DNA of 38,740 bases from Sulfuritalea sp. (GTDB taxonomy: Bacteria; Pseudomonadota; Gammaproteobacteria; Burkholderiales; Rhodocyclaceae): contig WYAY01000016.1 in the NCBI GenBank assembly GCA_011526165.1, positions 1-38,740 of the forward strand, given 5' to 3'. The position numbers and the translations under genes were made by a program. Within the stretch, counting starts at the first letter, position 1. Each line of letters begins with the position of its first letter. Shown here in pieces: positions 26,998-36,701 of this stretch. The notes under the pieces were generated by a model. That model saw only the letters and a program-made list of their open reading frames with translations. It did no database searches and was not told the origin of the DNA.

Positions 26998-28085
26998 GTC
27001 TGAAGTGCGGCATCGTCGGCTTGCCCAACGTCGGCAAGTCCACTCTCTTCAACGCCCTGACCAAGTCGGGTATCGCGGCGGAGAACTATCCCTTCTGCAC
27101 CATCGAGCCGAACGTCGGCATCGTCGAGGTGCCGGACCCCCGGATTGCCCAACTCGCCGAGATCGTCAAGCCGCAGCGCATCCAGAACGCCATTGTCGAG
27201 TTCGTCGATATCGCCGGCCTGGTGGCGGGGGCGAGCAAGGGCGAGGGATTGGGCAACCAGTTTCTCGCCAACATTCGCGAGACCGACGCCATCGTGCATG
27301 TCGTGCGCTGCTTCCACAACGAGAACATCGTGCATGTTTCGGGAGAGGTCAAGCCGCTCTCCGACATCGAGACCATCGAGACGGAGCTAGCCCTGGCCGA
27401 CCTGGCGACGGTGGAGAAGGCGCTGGCGCGCTACCGCAAGCCGGCCCAGGCCGGCGACAAGGAGGCCAAGCTGCTGGTGGCGGCGCTCGACAAGTGCGCG
27501 GCACAGCTTAACGAGGCGAAGCCGGTGCGTGCGCTTGACCTGTCGAAGGAGGAGTGGCTGAACCTCAAGTCCTTCTGCCTGATCACGGCCAAGCCGACGC
27601 TGTATGCCGCGAATGTCGATGAGAAAGGCTTCGCGGACAACCCGCTGCTGGCGGCGGTGGAGGCGCATGCGGCCAAGGAGAAGGCGCCTGTGGTGGCCTT
27701 TTGTGCGGCCATGGAGGCGGAGATCGCCGACCTGGCCGACGAGGACAAGGCGGTTTTCCTGGCGGACATGGGACTGGAGGAGCCGGGGCTGAATCGCCTT
27801 ATCCGCGCCGGCTACCAGTTGCTGGGGCTGCAGACCTACTTTACCGCCGGCGTGAAGGAGGTCCGGGCGTGGACCATACACGCGGGCGATACCGCACCCC
27901 AGGCGGCCGGCGTCATCCATACCGACTTCGAGCATGGCTTCATCCGCGCCGAAGTGATTTCGTTCGCCGATTTCATCGCCTGCAAGGGCGAGCAGGGGGC
28001 GAAGGAAGCCGGCAAGATGCGGCTCGAAGGCAAGGACTACGTCGTGCACGACGGCGACGTCATGCACTTCCGCTTCAATGTTTAG
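26994..28085 (+). CDS. ychF: Redox-regulated ATPase YchF/OLA1
   Basis: Obg-family P-loop protein that prefers ATP and binds ribosomes. It has 363 residues. G1 is [15 protein letters not shown] (residues 9-23), G3 is [17 protein letters not shown], and the G4 position is the non-canonical form typical of YchF. A coiled-coil insertion lies near residues 125-200, and the C-terminal TGS domain reads [17 protein letters not shown], ending [14 protein letters not shown]. The last 11 bases overlap the convergent diguanylate cyclase gene, with no terminator between them. Confidence 0.97.
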   Translation: MSLKCGIVGLPNVGKSTLFNALTKSGIAAENYPFCTIEPNVGIVEVPDPRIAQLAEIVKPQRIQNAIVEFVDIAGLVAGASKGEGLGNQFLANIRETDAIVHVVRCFHNENIVHVSGEVKPLSDIETIETELALADLATVEKALARYRKPAQAGDKEAKLLVAALDKCAAQLNEAKPVRALDLSKEEWLNLKSFCLITAKPTLYAANVDEKGFADNPLLAAVEAHAAKEKAPVVAFCAAMEAEIADLADEDKAVFLADMGLEEPGLNRLIRAGYQLLGLQTYFTAGVKEVRAWTIHAGDTAPQAAGVIHTDFEHGFIRAEVISFADFIACKGEQGAKEAGKMRLEGKDYVVHDGDVMHFRFNV

Positions 28086-30018
28086 GTTCCATCGGGCGCC
28101 CGCCTGGAGCGGTGGGCGCTGAAGGTGCGGCGGCGGGCGCGCCGCCGCCGGCAAAGCGGTAGGCGCTGCCGCCGGCCCTCTTCGCCTCGTACATGGCGAT
28201 GTCCGCCTTCTGCATGAGGCCTTCCATGTTGGCGGCGTGCTCGGGGAAATGGGCGATGCCGATCGAGACGCCCAGCAGATATTGCCGGCCGCCCACCTCG
28301 ACGGGCTCGCGCACCGCCTCGATGACCTTTTCGGCCACCCGGGCGAAATCCCGCGGATGGCCCATTTCCTGCATCAGGATGATGAACTCGTCGCCGCCGA
28401 GGCGGGCGACGGTATCGGTTTCGCGCACCAGGCCGCTCAGGCGGCGGGCGATGGCGACGAGCGCGGTGTCGCCGGCGGAGTGGCCGTCGGTGTCGTTGAT
28501 GATCTTGAAGTCGTCCAGATCGAGCAGCAACAGCGCCACCAGGTGACCGCTGCGCCTGGCCAGCGCCAGCGCCTGCTCCAGGCGGTCGGCGAGCAGGCGG
28601 CGGTTGGGCAGGCCGGTCAGCGTATCGTGGTGGGCAAGGTGGCGGAACTGCTCGGCGGCGTTGACGCGCTCGGTGATGTCCGTGCCCACGCCATGGTAGC
28701 CGGCGAAGTCGCCGTTCTCGTCGAAGGCCGGGTTGCCGCTGATGCAGAACCAGCGTTCCTCCCCCGATGGCGGCCGGATCTTGTAGGTGAAATCGCGGAA
28801 CGGCAGATGCGCCTCCAGGGTTTGCCGGTGTGCCTGCCATTGTTCCTCGGTGACATTCTCGAATCGGCCCGTATCCCAGCGCGTCTTGCCGAGGAACTTG
28901 TCAAGATCGATGCCGAACTTCTCCAGGGCCGGTCCGCTGATGTGCGTGAAGCGGTACTGCGCGTCCTGCTCCCAGTACCAGTCGGTGGAGAGGGAGATGA
29001 GGTCGCGGAAGCGCTGTTCGCTGGCCATGAGCGCAGCCTCGGTGCGCTGCCGCTCGCTGATGTCGGTGCCCATCCACACCACGCCGAGATCGAGATTGGC
29101 GGGATCGACTGCCATGCCGCTGATCTCGGCCCAGAACAACTCGCCGTTCATGCGCCGCAGCCGGACGATCGCGCTGTAGGCCTTGCCTTCGCTGATCGGC
29201 GCCATGCATTCCCGGGCGAAGCGGCTCCAGTCCTCATAGTTCGCCCACCAGGCCCAGGCCGGCTTGCCGAGGGCTTCCTCGGGACTGCATCCGAACAGGG
29301 CGCACCACTGCCGGTTGCATTTGGCGAGGTAATTCGGTCGCAACAGGCCGATGGCTTCGGCCGCGGAATCGAGGATCACCTTGTGTTCTGATGCCAGCGC
29401 TTCGCTTTCGTAGCGGCCCTGTATGGTGGCGACCAGATTGCGGTGCAGAAGGTCGTGCACGCCGACCAGGACGGCGAGGTAGATCAGCACCGCCCAGCCG
29501 GCGGCCGCCGTGTCGTCCGGCCGGCCCATCAGCAGGAAGGAAACGGCGGGCAGCATCATGGGCGCCATGAAGGCGTAGTAGGCGAGGCGTGAAGGGGCGA
29601 ACACGGCAGTGGCGCCGAGCGAGACCGCGCACAGCGTGAGGACGAAAAAGAAGCGCGACAAGTCTTCCGTGTGAGGTGTGAGCAGCCAGATGGCCATGCC
29701 CCAGATCAGGCCGCCGGCCGCGGCCTTGAGCGCAAACCAGCGTTCCCAGCGTGGCGCCTCCTCGAAGCGCGGGCTGCGGTTGAGGTAGCGCCAGTGCATC
29801 CAGGCCAGCGTGCCGACGTTGAGCAGCATCAGCGCGGTCCAGAATGCCAACCGGTCGCGCGGCACGACCGGCCACATCCAGACCGCGACCAGCAGCGTGG
29901 CAGCGAGCGTGGCGGCAACCGATGTGCGCGACAGCGCGAAAAGCAGGCGCACCCGTTCCGCATGGCAGGCCATGCCGACGCCAGACTGCCAGTTATCGAG
30001 CCGGTACGGTTCGGACAC
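28075..30018 (-). CDS. Membrane PAS-PAS-GGDEF diguanylate cyclase
   Basis: Predicted c-di-GMP synthase of 647 residues. The GTG at 30018 has a good AGGAGA site 6-7 bases upstream. About six membrane helices (residues about 20-195) form an N-terminal sensor I cannot assign to a named family. Two PAS domains follow (about 210-340 and 345-465, each ending in a GTDISER/GTDITER motif). The GGDEF domain shows [10 protein letters not shown] near residue 540, an intact catalytic site. The product-inhibition I-site RETD lies five residues ahead, so feedback control is likely. The signal sensed is unknown. It overlaps the ychF end by 11 bases. Confidence 0.93.
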   Translation of the reverse strand: MSEPYRLDNWQSGVGMACHAERVRLLFALSRTSVAATLAATLLVAVWMWPVVPRDRLAFWTALMLLNVGTLAWMHWRYLNRSPRFEEAPRWERWFALKAAAGGLIWGMAIWLLTPHTEDLSRFFFVLTLCAVSLGATAVFAPSRLAYYAFMAPMMLPAVSFLLMGRPDDTAAAGWAVLIYLAVLVGVHDLLHRNLVATIQGRYESEALASEHKVILDSAAEAIGLLRPNYLAKCNRQWCALFGCSPEEALGKPAWAWWANYEDWSRFARECMAPISEGKAYSAIVRLRRMNGELFWAEISGMAVDPANLDLGVVWMGTDISERQRTEAALMASEQRFRDLISLSTDWYWEQDAQYRFTHISGPALEKFGIDLDKFLGKTRWDTGRFENVTEEQWQAHRQTLEAHLPFRDFTYKIRPPSGEERWFCISGNPAFDENGDFAGYHGVGTDITERVNAAEQFRHLAHHDTLTGLPNRRLLADRLEQALALARRSGHLVALLLLDLDDFKIINDTDGHSAGDTALVAIARRLSGLVRETDTVARLGGDEFIILMQEMGHPRDFARVAEKVIEAVREPVEVGGRQYLLGVSIGIAHFPEHAANMEGLMQKADIAMYEAKRAGGSAYRFAGGGAPAAAPSAPTAPGGRPMEPKH

Positions 30019-30169
30019 GATGTCTCCTGTAATTGTTATTTTTGGGTCTCGATGGAGCAGCGATGCTAACCGCATCGGCGATGAACGAGCGTGAAAAGCG
30101 TCACGCTTCGCCTCTGAGCGGCGGCTTTCACCCGACGATTGGAGCATGGCTCTGCGCTATTATCGGAAC

Positions 30170-31093
30170 ATGATGACGAAAGACGCCGCAGCGACGGGTT
30201 ACCGCGGGCGTTTTGCGCCCTCGCCGACGGGGTCGCTGCATTTCGGCTCGCTCGTCGCCGCCCTGGGCAGCTGCCTCGATGCGCGTGCGGCCGGCGGCGA
30301 ATGGCTGCTGCGCATGGAGGACGTGGACGAGCCGCGCACGATGCCGGGCGCTGCGGCGGCCATCCTCGCTACGCTGGAGCGCTTCGGCTTCTCGTGGGAC
30401 GGCGAAGTCGTCTGGCAGAGCCGGCGCAAGCCGCGCTACCGGGCGGCCTTCGAGCGCCTGCGCCTGGCCGGCGAGGTCTTTGCCTGCGCCTGCACCCGCC
30501 GGGAGGTGGCCGACTCTGCCCTTGGCCCGGACGGTGCGCCGCGCTATCCGGGCACCTGCCGCGATGGGCTGCCGCCCGGGCGCGAGGGCCGCGCCTGGCG
30601 CTTCCGCGTCGAACCCGGCCAGTTCTGCTTCGACGATCTCCTGCAGGGGCGCATCTGCCAGGATCTGGCTGCCGAGGTGGGGGATTTCGTGCTGCTGCGC
30701 GCCGACGGCCTTTTCGCCTATCAACTGGCGGTGGTGGTGGACGATGCCGAGCAGGGCATCACCCACGTTGTGCGCGGCGCCGACCTGATCGACTCGACGC
30801 CGCGCCAGATCGCACTGCAGGAGCGGCTTGGCCTGCCGCGGCCGGCCTACCTGCACCTGCCGGCCGTGGTGAATGCGGCTGGCGAGAAACTGTCGAAGCA
30901 GACGCGGGCCAGGGAGGTCGATGACCTTCGGCCGCAGTCGGCGCTGGCGTCCGCGCTGGCATTCCTCGGCCAGCAGCCGCCAGAGGGCATGGCGGATGGC
31001 GACCTGGACAGCCTCTGGCGATGGGCGATAATGCACTGGAACCGCGACCGCTTGCCGCGCCGCCGGCGGATTGCCGCCCCGGCGGGGTGCTGA
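30170..31093 (+). CDS. gluQ: Glutamyl-Q tRNA(Asp) synthetase
   Basis: Truncated paralogue of glutamyl-tRNA synthetase that attaches Glu to queuosine in the anticodon of tRNA-Asp. The catalytic core starts YRGRFAPSPTGSLHFGSLVAALGS (the HIGH-like motif is HFGS), with ACTRREVAD...YPGTC as the zinc-binding segment and KLSKQ as the KMSKS equivalent. There is no anticodon-binding domain, as expected; the length is 307 residues. I chose ATG 30170 because at ATG 30146 the GGAG is only one base from the start. The gene is also written yadB. Confidence 0.92.
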   Translation: MMTKDAAATGYRGRFAPSPTGSLHFGSLVAALGSCLDARAAGGEWLLRMEDVDEPRTMPGAAAAILATLERFGFSWDGEVVWQSRRKPRYRAAFERLRLAGEVFACACTRREVADSALGPDGAPRYPGTCRDGLPPGREGRAWRFRVEPGQFCFDDLLQGRICQDLAAEVGDFVLLRADGLFAYQLAVVVDDAEQGITHVVRGADLIDSTPRQIALQERLGLPRPAYLHLPAVVNAAGEKLSKQTRAREVDDLRPQSALASALAFLGQQPPEGMADGDLDSLWRWAIMHWNRDRLPRRRRIAAPAGC

Positions 31094-31108
31094 AACCGGG
31101 AGAGGAAA

Positions 31109-31594
31109 ATGATCGACGACGTTGCCGGCTTGCGCCGCATTCTGATGCAGAACCGGACCATCGCCGTGGTCGGCTTGTCCGCCAACTGGCATCGGCCGAG
31201 TTACTTCGCCGCCAAGTACATGCTGGAGCACGGCTACACGGTCATCCCCGTCAACCCCGCCTACCGGGAAGTGCTGGGACAAAAATGTTACGCCTCGCTG
31301 CGCGAGGTGCCACAGCCAGTAGACATCGTCGACTGCTTCCGCCGCGCCGAGGACATTCCGGCCATTGCGGACGAGGCGATCGCCGTCGGCGCGAAGGTGC
31401 TGTGGCTGCAGCTCGGGGTCATCAACCGCGAGGCGGTGCGCAAGGCGGAGGCGGCGGGGCTGGACGTGGTGATGGACCGCTGCGTGAAGATCGAGCACGC
31501 GCGCCTGTTCGGCGGCCTGAACTGGTTCGGCGTGAACACCGGCATCGTCTCTTCAAAACGGCCCTCTCAGTGCCGGCCAGGAGTACTCAAGTAG
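31109..31594 (+). CDS. CoA-binding domain protein (YccU-like)
   Basis: Small Rossmann-fold protein of 161 residues in the CoA_binding_2 family. The nucleotide loop is IAVVGLSANWHRPSYFAAKYM; VIPVNPAYREVLGQKCYASL and VLWLQLGVINREA match the family. The usual end, LNWFGVNTGIVSSKR, is followed by ten non-conserved residues (PSQCRPGVLK) that run up to a lower-GC segment. A GGAGAGG site precedes the ATG. The biological role of the family is unclear. Confidence 0.88.
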   Translation: MIDDVAGLRRILMQNRTIAVVGLSANWHRPSYFAAKYMLEHGYTVIPVNPAYREVLGQKCYASLREVPQPVDIVDCFRRAEDIPAIADEAIAVGAKVLWLQLGVINREAVRKAEAAGLDVVMDRCVKIEHARLFGGLNWFGVNTGIVSSKRPSQCRPGVLK

Positions 31595-31598
31595 GGCT

Positions 31599-32912
31599 TT
31601 AATGGCGGCGCATAGCAAGATGCGCCAGCGGTGATGCCGTGGCGGCACCACGTGAATCCAGTTCGAAGAACAGGATGACAAGGTGGGTGATGCGGCCCAG
31701 GTCATTACGGATGGCGCTGACATTGCGCCATTCCCGGTAGAGCGAGCCATCCGCCCGACGGCTCCATGTCGTGCCGGTCCATCGGCCGTCGCGTTCCACA
31801 GCGGCGTACATTTCATCGTAGAAGGATGCGGGCTGGCAGGCGAGCCGTGTGACCTTTTCCGATGCCCCGATCACATCTTCAACATTCAAACCGGTGATGC
31901 GACAGAAGGCCTTGTTCACCGTCATCACCGTGCCTTCGTCTGAAATGATCATGATGGCCTCGGTCATTTCGTCGAAAGCATGCGCCGCGACATCCAGACG
32001 TTCCTGTTGGTCTCGCAGTTCGCTGATATCGCGGGACACGAGAACAATGTGGGGTGGAAAGCCGTTGCTTCCCGTCACTGCCCGGCCTGCGCTCTTCAGT
32101 AAGCGGCTACGTCCGTCCTTTGCCAGAAGGCGCAGCCGCATCTCGAATGGTGTGCCATTGGCCATGGCCTCGGCCAATGCGGCCGCTAGCCTGGGGCGGT
32201 CCTCCGCTGCCAAGCAGGCGAGACCGTCTCCTCCCACTCTAAGCATGTTGTCTTCGAGGTATTGGCGGTGTGACGGACTGAAATAAACCCACCGCCCTTC
32301 GGCATCGAGCAAGGCCACTAGGTCGCCGACATTCTCCGTGATAAGGCGATAACGTTCCTCACTGCGGCGCACATTTTTTTGTGCCCGCACGAGAAGGCGG
32401 CTGTTGAAAAAAACGAAATAGCTGATCATCCATGCATAGGCCAGCGAGCCGGCCATGCTCAGGGCGAATATCACCTGCTCGACTTCGGGGTCGTAGCGAA
32501 AACCGGTCATGGCGCCAGCACCAAGCGCACCGGCTGTGAAGAGAAACAGGCTGCCAACAAACCCCCCCAGGCCGCGGAACACGATGTTGTTCTGGGTGGT
32601 TGCCAGCACCAGCCCAAAACCGATCCACTCGGAGAAACCGAATACCGCCAGCCAGCCGCCCAGCAGGAATGAATCCATTAGGAGTTGGTTCAGTTCCGCC
32701 TGCTTGGGATTTGGTACCGATCGGACGCGCAAATACAGAATCTGCGGGTAAATCAGGAACTGCAGCAGCAGGCCGGCCCAAATGGCGGTGCCGTACTCGC
32801 GCTGCCAGGCCACAAGCGCGAGCACACAGAAGGCATAGGCAAACGACGCCGTCCGGGCGAAATAAATGACACGCACGGAACGGGGTAGCGCCGCGTGGGT
32901 ATTTCGAGCCAT
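31599..32912 (-). CDS. MASE2-PAS-PAS membrane sensor lacking an output domain
   Basis: A 437-residue sensor-like protein. From ATG 32912 (AAGG 9 bases upstream) the N-terminal part has five to six membrane helices; residues about 17-110 (YFARTASFAYAFCV, then NPKQAELNQLLMDSF) resemble MASE2, a sensor usually joined to diguanylate cyclases. Two PAS domains follow (about 190-300, ending VSRDISELRDQQ, and 305-420). It stops at SPLAHLAMRRH, where a GGDEF domain normally opens (HLAxxDxLTGLPNR). No output domain exists, and only 4 bases separate it from the CoA-binding gene. Sampled GC is about 50-57 percent, below its surroundings, so a transferred and truncated gene is likely. Confidence 0.82.
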   Translation of the reverse strand: MARNTHAALPRSVRVIYFARTASFAYAFCVLALVAWQREYGTAIWAGLLLQFLIYPQILYLRVRSVPNPKQAELNQLLMDSFLLGGWLAVFGFSEWIGFGLVLATTQNNIVFRGLGGFVGSLFLFTAGALGAGAMTGFRYDPEVEQVIFALSMAGSLAYAWMISYFVFFNSRLLVRAQKNVRRSEERYRLITENVGDLVALLDAEGRWVYFSPSHRQYLEDNMLRVGGDGLACLAAEDRPRLAAALAEAMANGTPFEMRLRLLAKDGRSRLLKSAGRAVTGSNGFPPHIVLVSRDISELRDQQERLDVAAHAFDEMTEAIMIISDEGTVMTVNKAFCRITGLNVEDVIGASEKVTRLACQPASFYDEMYAAVERDGRWTGTTWSRRADGSLYREWRNVSAIRNDLGRITHLVILFFELDSRGAATASPLAHLAMRRH

Positions 32913-33082
32913 CCTCGTGTGCCTTTTGAACAGCCTTATGGAGACATCTTCTTTCGGATATCCGCCCAAACTTCCATGGATTATGCGCCTATTGCGGGGC
33001 GGGAAGAGGGAATTTCTACGGCTTGCTTGCAGCCAAGCTCAACAAGACGCATGGTCATCCATAGGCGGGACACGAGAAGGGC
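32913..33082. other. Intergenic stretch without recognised feature
   Basis: 170 bases between the cardiolipin synthase stop and the MASE2-PAS start, around 52 percent GC in its first part. I see no gene, RNA or clear hairpin. It shares the lower GC of the adjoining sensor gene, suggesting both arrived together. Confidence 0.4.
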
Positions 33083-34243
33083 TTAATGTTTTCCGCCAAA
33101 GCCGGCGATGCCGATCATCAGACGCACCAGCCCATAGGCCAGCCGGCTCGCCAGGCGCTGCAGCCAGGGCTTGCGCCGCCAGTCCTCGCAGCGCAACTCG
33201 CGCGCGCCTTCCCGCATGGCCGCCTCCAGGCTGGCGCGCAGCCCGGCAGCGAATTCCTTGTCGTCGACGAAAACATTGGCCTCGCGCGCCAGCAGCAGGC
33301 TGAAGGGATCGATGTTGCTCGATCCGACCGTGGCCCAACAGCAGTCGATGACGGCCACCTTGGCGTGCAGGAAGCTGCTGTGGTATTCGAAAATGCGAAT
33401 GCCGGCGCGCAGCAGGATGTCGTAGAGGGACTGGGTGGCGTAGTGCTGCAGGGCGTATTCGACGCGGCCCTGCAGCAGCACGGTCACCCGCACGCCGCGC
33501 GCCGCGGCACCCAGCAGCGCCTGGCGGAAGCGTCCGCCGGGCAGGAAGTAGGCGTTGGCGATGAGGATTTCCCCCCGTGCCCGGTCGATCGCCTCGAGAT
33601 AGGCCTCCTCGATGTCGCGCCGGTGGCGCAGGTTGTCGCGGATGACGAAGGCGGCGCGCGTGCTGCCGCGCGGCTCGGCCGTGACGGGCGACGCCGCGGG
33701 CAGGCGCAGGCGCCGTCGCAGGCCGGCCCAGGCCACCAGCGTCCATAGGCGCCGCACCGAGGCATGGATCGGTGCGAGCAGTGGGCCCTCGATGCGCACG
33801 GCGTAATCGAAGCGCGGCGGCGCCGGCCTGGCCGCGTCGATGTCGTCGACGATGTTGATGCCTCCGACGAAGGCGCAGCGGCCGTCGGCCACCGCCAGCT
33901 TGCGGTGCAGGCGGCGCAGGCGGTGGCGGCGCAGGCGGAAGCGGGCGATTTCCGGGCGATAGATGAGCACCTTCACGCCGGCCGCCTCCAGTTGCGGACG
34001 CAACGTGGCGGAAAAATGCGCCGCGCCGAAGCCGTCCGCCAGCACGCGCACCGCCACGCCGCGCTGCGCTGCGCGGCACAGCGCGGCGGCAACCGCGCGC
34101 CCGCTGGCGTCGTCCTCGAAGATGTAGGTTTCCAGGTGGAATTCCCGCTGCGCGGCATCGATGGCGGCGATCAGCGCGGGGAAGAAGTCGCGGCCGGTCT
34201 CCAGCAGTTCGAGGGCGTTGCCGGGCAGGAACTCGGCCTTCAT
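33083..34243 (-). CDS. clsB: Cardiolipin synthase B-type phospholipase D family enzyme
   Basis: A membrane-associated enzyme with two HxKxxxxD phospholipase D motifs, which makes cardiolipin from phosphatidylglycerol or related donors. The 386 residues start MKAEFLPGNALELLETG. HKD motif 1 is LHRKLAVADGRCAFVGGIN (about residue 112) and motif 2 is LHAKVAVIDCCWATVGSSN (about 295). There is no N-terminal membrane segment, which matches ClsB (YbhO) rather than ClsA. The EEP-family gene just upstream (9-base gap) matches the ybhP-clsB pair known in enterics. Confidence 0.93.
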   Translation of the reverse strand: MKAEFLPGNALELLETGRDFFPALIAAIDAAQREFHLETYIFEDDASGRAVAAALCRAAQRGVAVRVLADGFGAAHFSATLRPQLEAAGVKVLIYRPEIARFRLRRHRLRRLHRKLAVADGRCAFVGGINIVDDIDAARPAPPRFDYAVRIEGPLLAPIHASVRRLWTLVAWAGLRRRLRLPAASPVTAEPRGSTRAAFVIRDNLRHRRDIEEAYLEAIDRARGEILIANAYFLPGGRFRQALLGAAARGVRVTVLLQGRVEYALQHYATQSLYDILLRAGIRIFEYHSSFLHAKVAVIDCCWATVGSSNIDPFSLLLAREANVFVDDKEFAAGLRASLEAAMREGARELRCEDWRRKPWLQRLASRLAYGLVRLMIGIAGFGGKH

Positions 34244-34252
34244 GCCCGGCGC

Positions 34253-35005
34253 TTACTTGAGGACGCCGATGTGGGCGGACAGCGCGGCATGGTCGGAGAT
34301 CTTCGACCAGTGCCGACCGAAGTGCACCTCGGCGCGCTCGATCTCGAAGCCGCGCACGTAGATGCGATCGAGGCGAAACACCGGCAGCGCGGCCGGGAAG
34401 CTGCGCGCCGGCTGGCCGTTCACCCCGCCGAACACCTCGACCATGCCGAGGCGCTCGGCGATCAGGTTGCCGGCGCGGTTGTGCCAGTCGTTGAAATCGC
34501 CGGCGACGATGAGCGGCGTGTCGCCGGGACTGACTTCTTCCATGCGTTCGGCCAGCGCCAGCATCTGGCGCCGGCGCGCCGCGGCGGTGAGCCCCAGGTG
34601 CACGCAGACGCAGTGCAGTGGCTGCCGCCAGCCCGGCACGGCGATTTCGGTGTGCAGCATGCCGCGCCGCTCGAAGCGCAGCTCGGAGATGTCCTGGTTG
34701 TGCGAGGCGAGGATGGGAAAGCGCGAGAGGATGGCGTTGCCGTGATGGCCGTGGTCGTAGATGGCATTGCCGCCGTAGGCGGTGTCCGGCCAGACGCCTT
34801 CGGCGAGGAAGTCGTGCTGCCCTTGACCGGGCCAGTTCGCGTGCCGTTCGGCATGCCGTTCGTGCAGCCCCTGCACTTCCTGCAGGAAGACGATGTCGGG
34901 GTCGAGGCCGTGCAGGCGCTTGCGCAACTCGTGGATCATCATGCGGGCCTTGAACTGCGAGAAGCCCTTGTGGATGTTGAAGGTGCACACATGCAGCTTG
35001 CGCAC
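34253..35005 (-). CDS. Endonuclease/exonuclease/phosphatase family protein (YbhP-like)
   Basis: Metal-dependent phosphodiesterase-fold protein of 250 residues. Conserved sites: CTFNIHKGF at the start of the fold, DIVFLQEVQ with the metal Glu, LIVAGDFNDW, RLDRIYVRG, and the SDHAALSA catalytic Asp-His. The GTG at 35005 has AAGGA 4 bases upstream and gives the length expected for YbhP. An in-frame GTG at 35065, right after the nadA stop, would add 20 basic residues but has a poor ribosome site. Its substrate is unknown; pairing with clsB suggests a phospholipid-related role. Confidence 0.87.
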   Translation of the reverse strand: MRKLHVCTFNIHKGFSQFKARMMIHELRKRLHGLDPDIVFLQEVQGLHERHAERHANWPGQGQHDFLAEGVWPDTAYGGNAIYDHGHHGNAILSRFPILASHNQDISELRFERRGMLHTEIAVPGWRQPLHCVCVHLGLTAAARRRQMLALAERMEEVSPGDTPLIVAGDFNDWHNRAGNLIAERLGMVEVFGGVNGQPARSFPAALPVFRLDRIYVRGFEIERAEVHFGRHWSKISDHAALSAHIGVLK

Positions 35006-35067
35006 GGTGTCCTTCGCGCGCGGGGCGGCGGTCTTGCCCCTGCTTGTGACGGCGGGCTTGACCACGG

Positions 35068-36168
35068 TCAGGAAGCTTCGAGCATGCGGTTGAGAGCTAC
35101 CTTTGCCAGCCCGGCCTCGTGTGCCGGTACGGAGATGCGATTGACGACATTGCCCTCGGCCAGGTTCTCCAGGCACCAGGCGAGGTGCTGCGGATCGATG
35201 CGGCCCATGGTCGAACACATGCAGACCATCGGCGCCATGAACTGCACGTGCTTTCCTTCCGGTTTCACTTCTTCCGCGAGACGGCTGACGAGGTTCAGTT
35301 CGGTGCCGACCAGCCAGCGCGTGTTGGCCGGCGCTTCCTTGATGGTCCTGATGATGAATTCGGTCGATCCGACATGGTCGGACAGACGGCAGACGTCGAA
35401 ATTCGACTCGGGGTGGGAAATGACCAGACCGTCGGGATGCTCGTTGCGGAAGCGCAGGATATGGCTCGCCTGGAACATCTGGTGCACCGAGCAGTGGCCC
35501 TTCCATAGCAGGATGCGGGCGCGGCGGATCTGCTCGGCGGTGAGGCCTCCGTTTTCCAGGTCCGGGTCCCAGACGACCATCTCCTCGAGCGGGATGCCCA
35601 TCTTGTGGCCGCTCCAGCGGCCGAGGTGCTGGTCAGGGAAGAACAGCACCTTCTCGCGGCGGGCGAAGGACCACTCGAGGATTTTCGGCGCATTGCTGGA
35701 GGTGCACACGATGCCGCCGTGTTCGCCGCAGAAGGCCTTCAGGTCGGCGCTGGAGTTGATGTAGGTGACCGGAGTGAGCAGCTTGTCCGGGTCGCCGACG
35801 ACGGCGTCCAGTTCGCGCCAGCAACGCTCCACCTTGGCCAGGTTGGCCATGTCGGCCATCGAGCAGCCTGCGGCGAGGTCCGGCAGGATCGAGACCTGCT
35901 CCGGCTTCGACAGGATGTCGGCCACCTCCGCCATGAAATGCACGCCGCAAAAGACGATGTACTCGGCGTCGGACTGCGCGGCCAGGCGCGACAGCTTGAG
36001 CGAGTCGCCGGTGAGGTCGGCGTGGCGGTACACATCAGCGCGCTGGTAATGGTGGCAGAGCAGCACGGCGCGGTTGCCGAGGCGCTGCCGCGCGGCAAGG
36101 ATGCGCTCCTGCGCCTGCTCGTCGGCGAGGGCGTTGAAGCGGTCGAACTGGATGGCGGCGGTAGGCAT
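35068..36168 (-). CDS. nadA: Quinolinate synthase
   Basis: NadA condenses iminoaspartate with dihydroxyacetone phosphate to give quinolinate in de novo NAD synthesis; it holds an oxygen-sensitive [4Fe-4S] cluster. The start at 36168 gives 366 residues. Family motifs: LLCHHYQRADVYRHAD, FCGVHFMAEVADIL, AAGCSMADMANL, YINSSADLKAFCGEHGGIVCTSSNA, and VISHPES. Several conserved Cys are available for the cluster, including one in MCMCSTMG near the C-terminus. Neither nadB nor nadC is in the window. It lies between a rhodanese gene and the EEP gene. Confidence 0.96.
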   Translation of the reverse strand: MPTAAIQFDRFNALADEQAQERILAARQRLGNRAVLLCHHYQRADVYRHADLTGDSLKLSRLAAQSDAEYIVFCGVHFMAEVADILSKPEQVSILPDLAAGCSMADMANLAKVERCWRELDAVVGDPDKLLTPVTYINSSADLKAFCGEHGGIVCTSSNAPKILEWSFARREKVLFFPDQHLGRWSGHKMGIPLEEMVVWDPDLENGGLTAEQIRRARILLWKGHCSVHQMFQASHILRFRNEHPDGLVISHPESNFDVCRLSDHVGSTEFIIRTIKEAPANTRWLVGTELNLVSRLAEEVKPEGKHVQFMAPMVCMCSTMGRIDPQHLAWCLENLAEGNVVNRISVPAHEAGLAKVALNRMLEAS

Positions 36169-36203
36169 GCTGGAACCCGGAACTCCAAACACGAAACTAT
36201 AAA

Positions 36204-36656
36204 CTACGATTGCTGCCAGGGCAGCCCGGCGGCGCGCCAGCCGCCCAGCTTGCCGCGCTGCCCCCTGGCGTCCTTGTCGCCCTCGAAGCCCTCCAGCACG
36301 TTGTAGCAATCCGGGAAGCCGGCTTCGGTGGCGGCCGCGGCTGCGCGGTGCGAGCGGTGCGCGCTGCGGCAGATGAACAGGAGTAGCGATTCGCGATCGA
36401 CCTGGCGCTTCAGTTCGTCGAGGAAGCGGATGTTGAGGGCGAAGCCTGGATAGGACTGCCATTCGATCTCGACGGCGCCCGGAATGCGGCCGACGAAATC
36501 CAGCTCGGCGCGCGTGCGCACGTCCACCAGCTTCGCGCCCGGCGCGAACTGGAGCACATCATGGGCTTCCGCCGGCGTCAGCGCCCCCTCGTAAGGCAGG
36601 CCGAGTTCCCGCGCGCGCTGCTGCGCGAGAGTCAGTATGTCGCTGAGTTTTCCCAT
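36204..36656 (-). CDS. Rhodanese-like domain protein
   Basis: Single-domain cytoplasmic rhodanese of 150 residues, a possible sulfurtransferase. The start at 36656 reads MGKLSDILTLAQQRARELG. The domain includes LVDVRTRAELDFVGRIPGAV and the active-site loop FICRSAHRSHRAA, whose Cys would carry the persulfide. There is no signal peptide. It leads the leftward run rhodanese-nadA-EEP-clsB and diverges from the CDF transporter across 45 bases. Confidence 0.9.
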   Translation of the reverse strand: MGKLSDILTLAQQRARELGLPYEGALTPAEAHDVLQFAPGAKLVDVRTRAELDFVGRIPGAVEIEWQSYPGFALNIRFLDELKRQVDRESLLLFICRSAHRSHRAAAAATEAGFPDCYNVLEGFEGDKDARGQRGKLGGWRAAGLPWQQS

Positions 36657-36701
36657 TCGTGCCGGCGCGATTAGAATATCCGGAAGTATAAGCGAGCATT
36701 C

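Noticed and set aside
30139..30148. ATG at 30146 as the gluQ start
   Set aside because: GGAG is only one base away, too close to act as a ribosome site, and the extra eight residues are not seen in the family; ATG 30170 is preferred.
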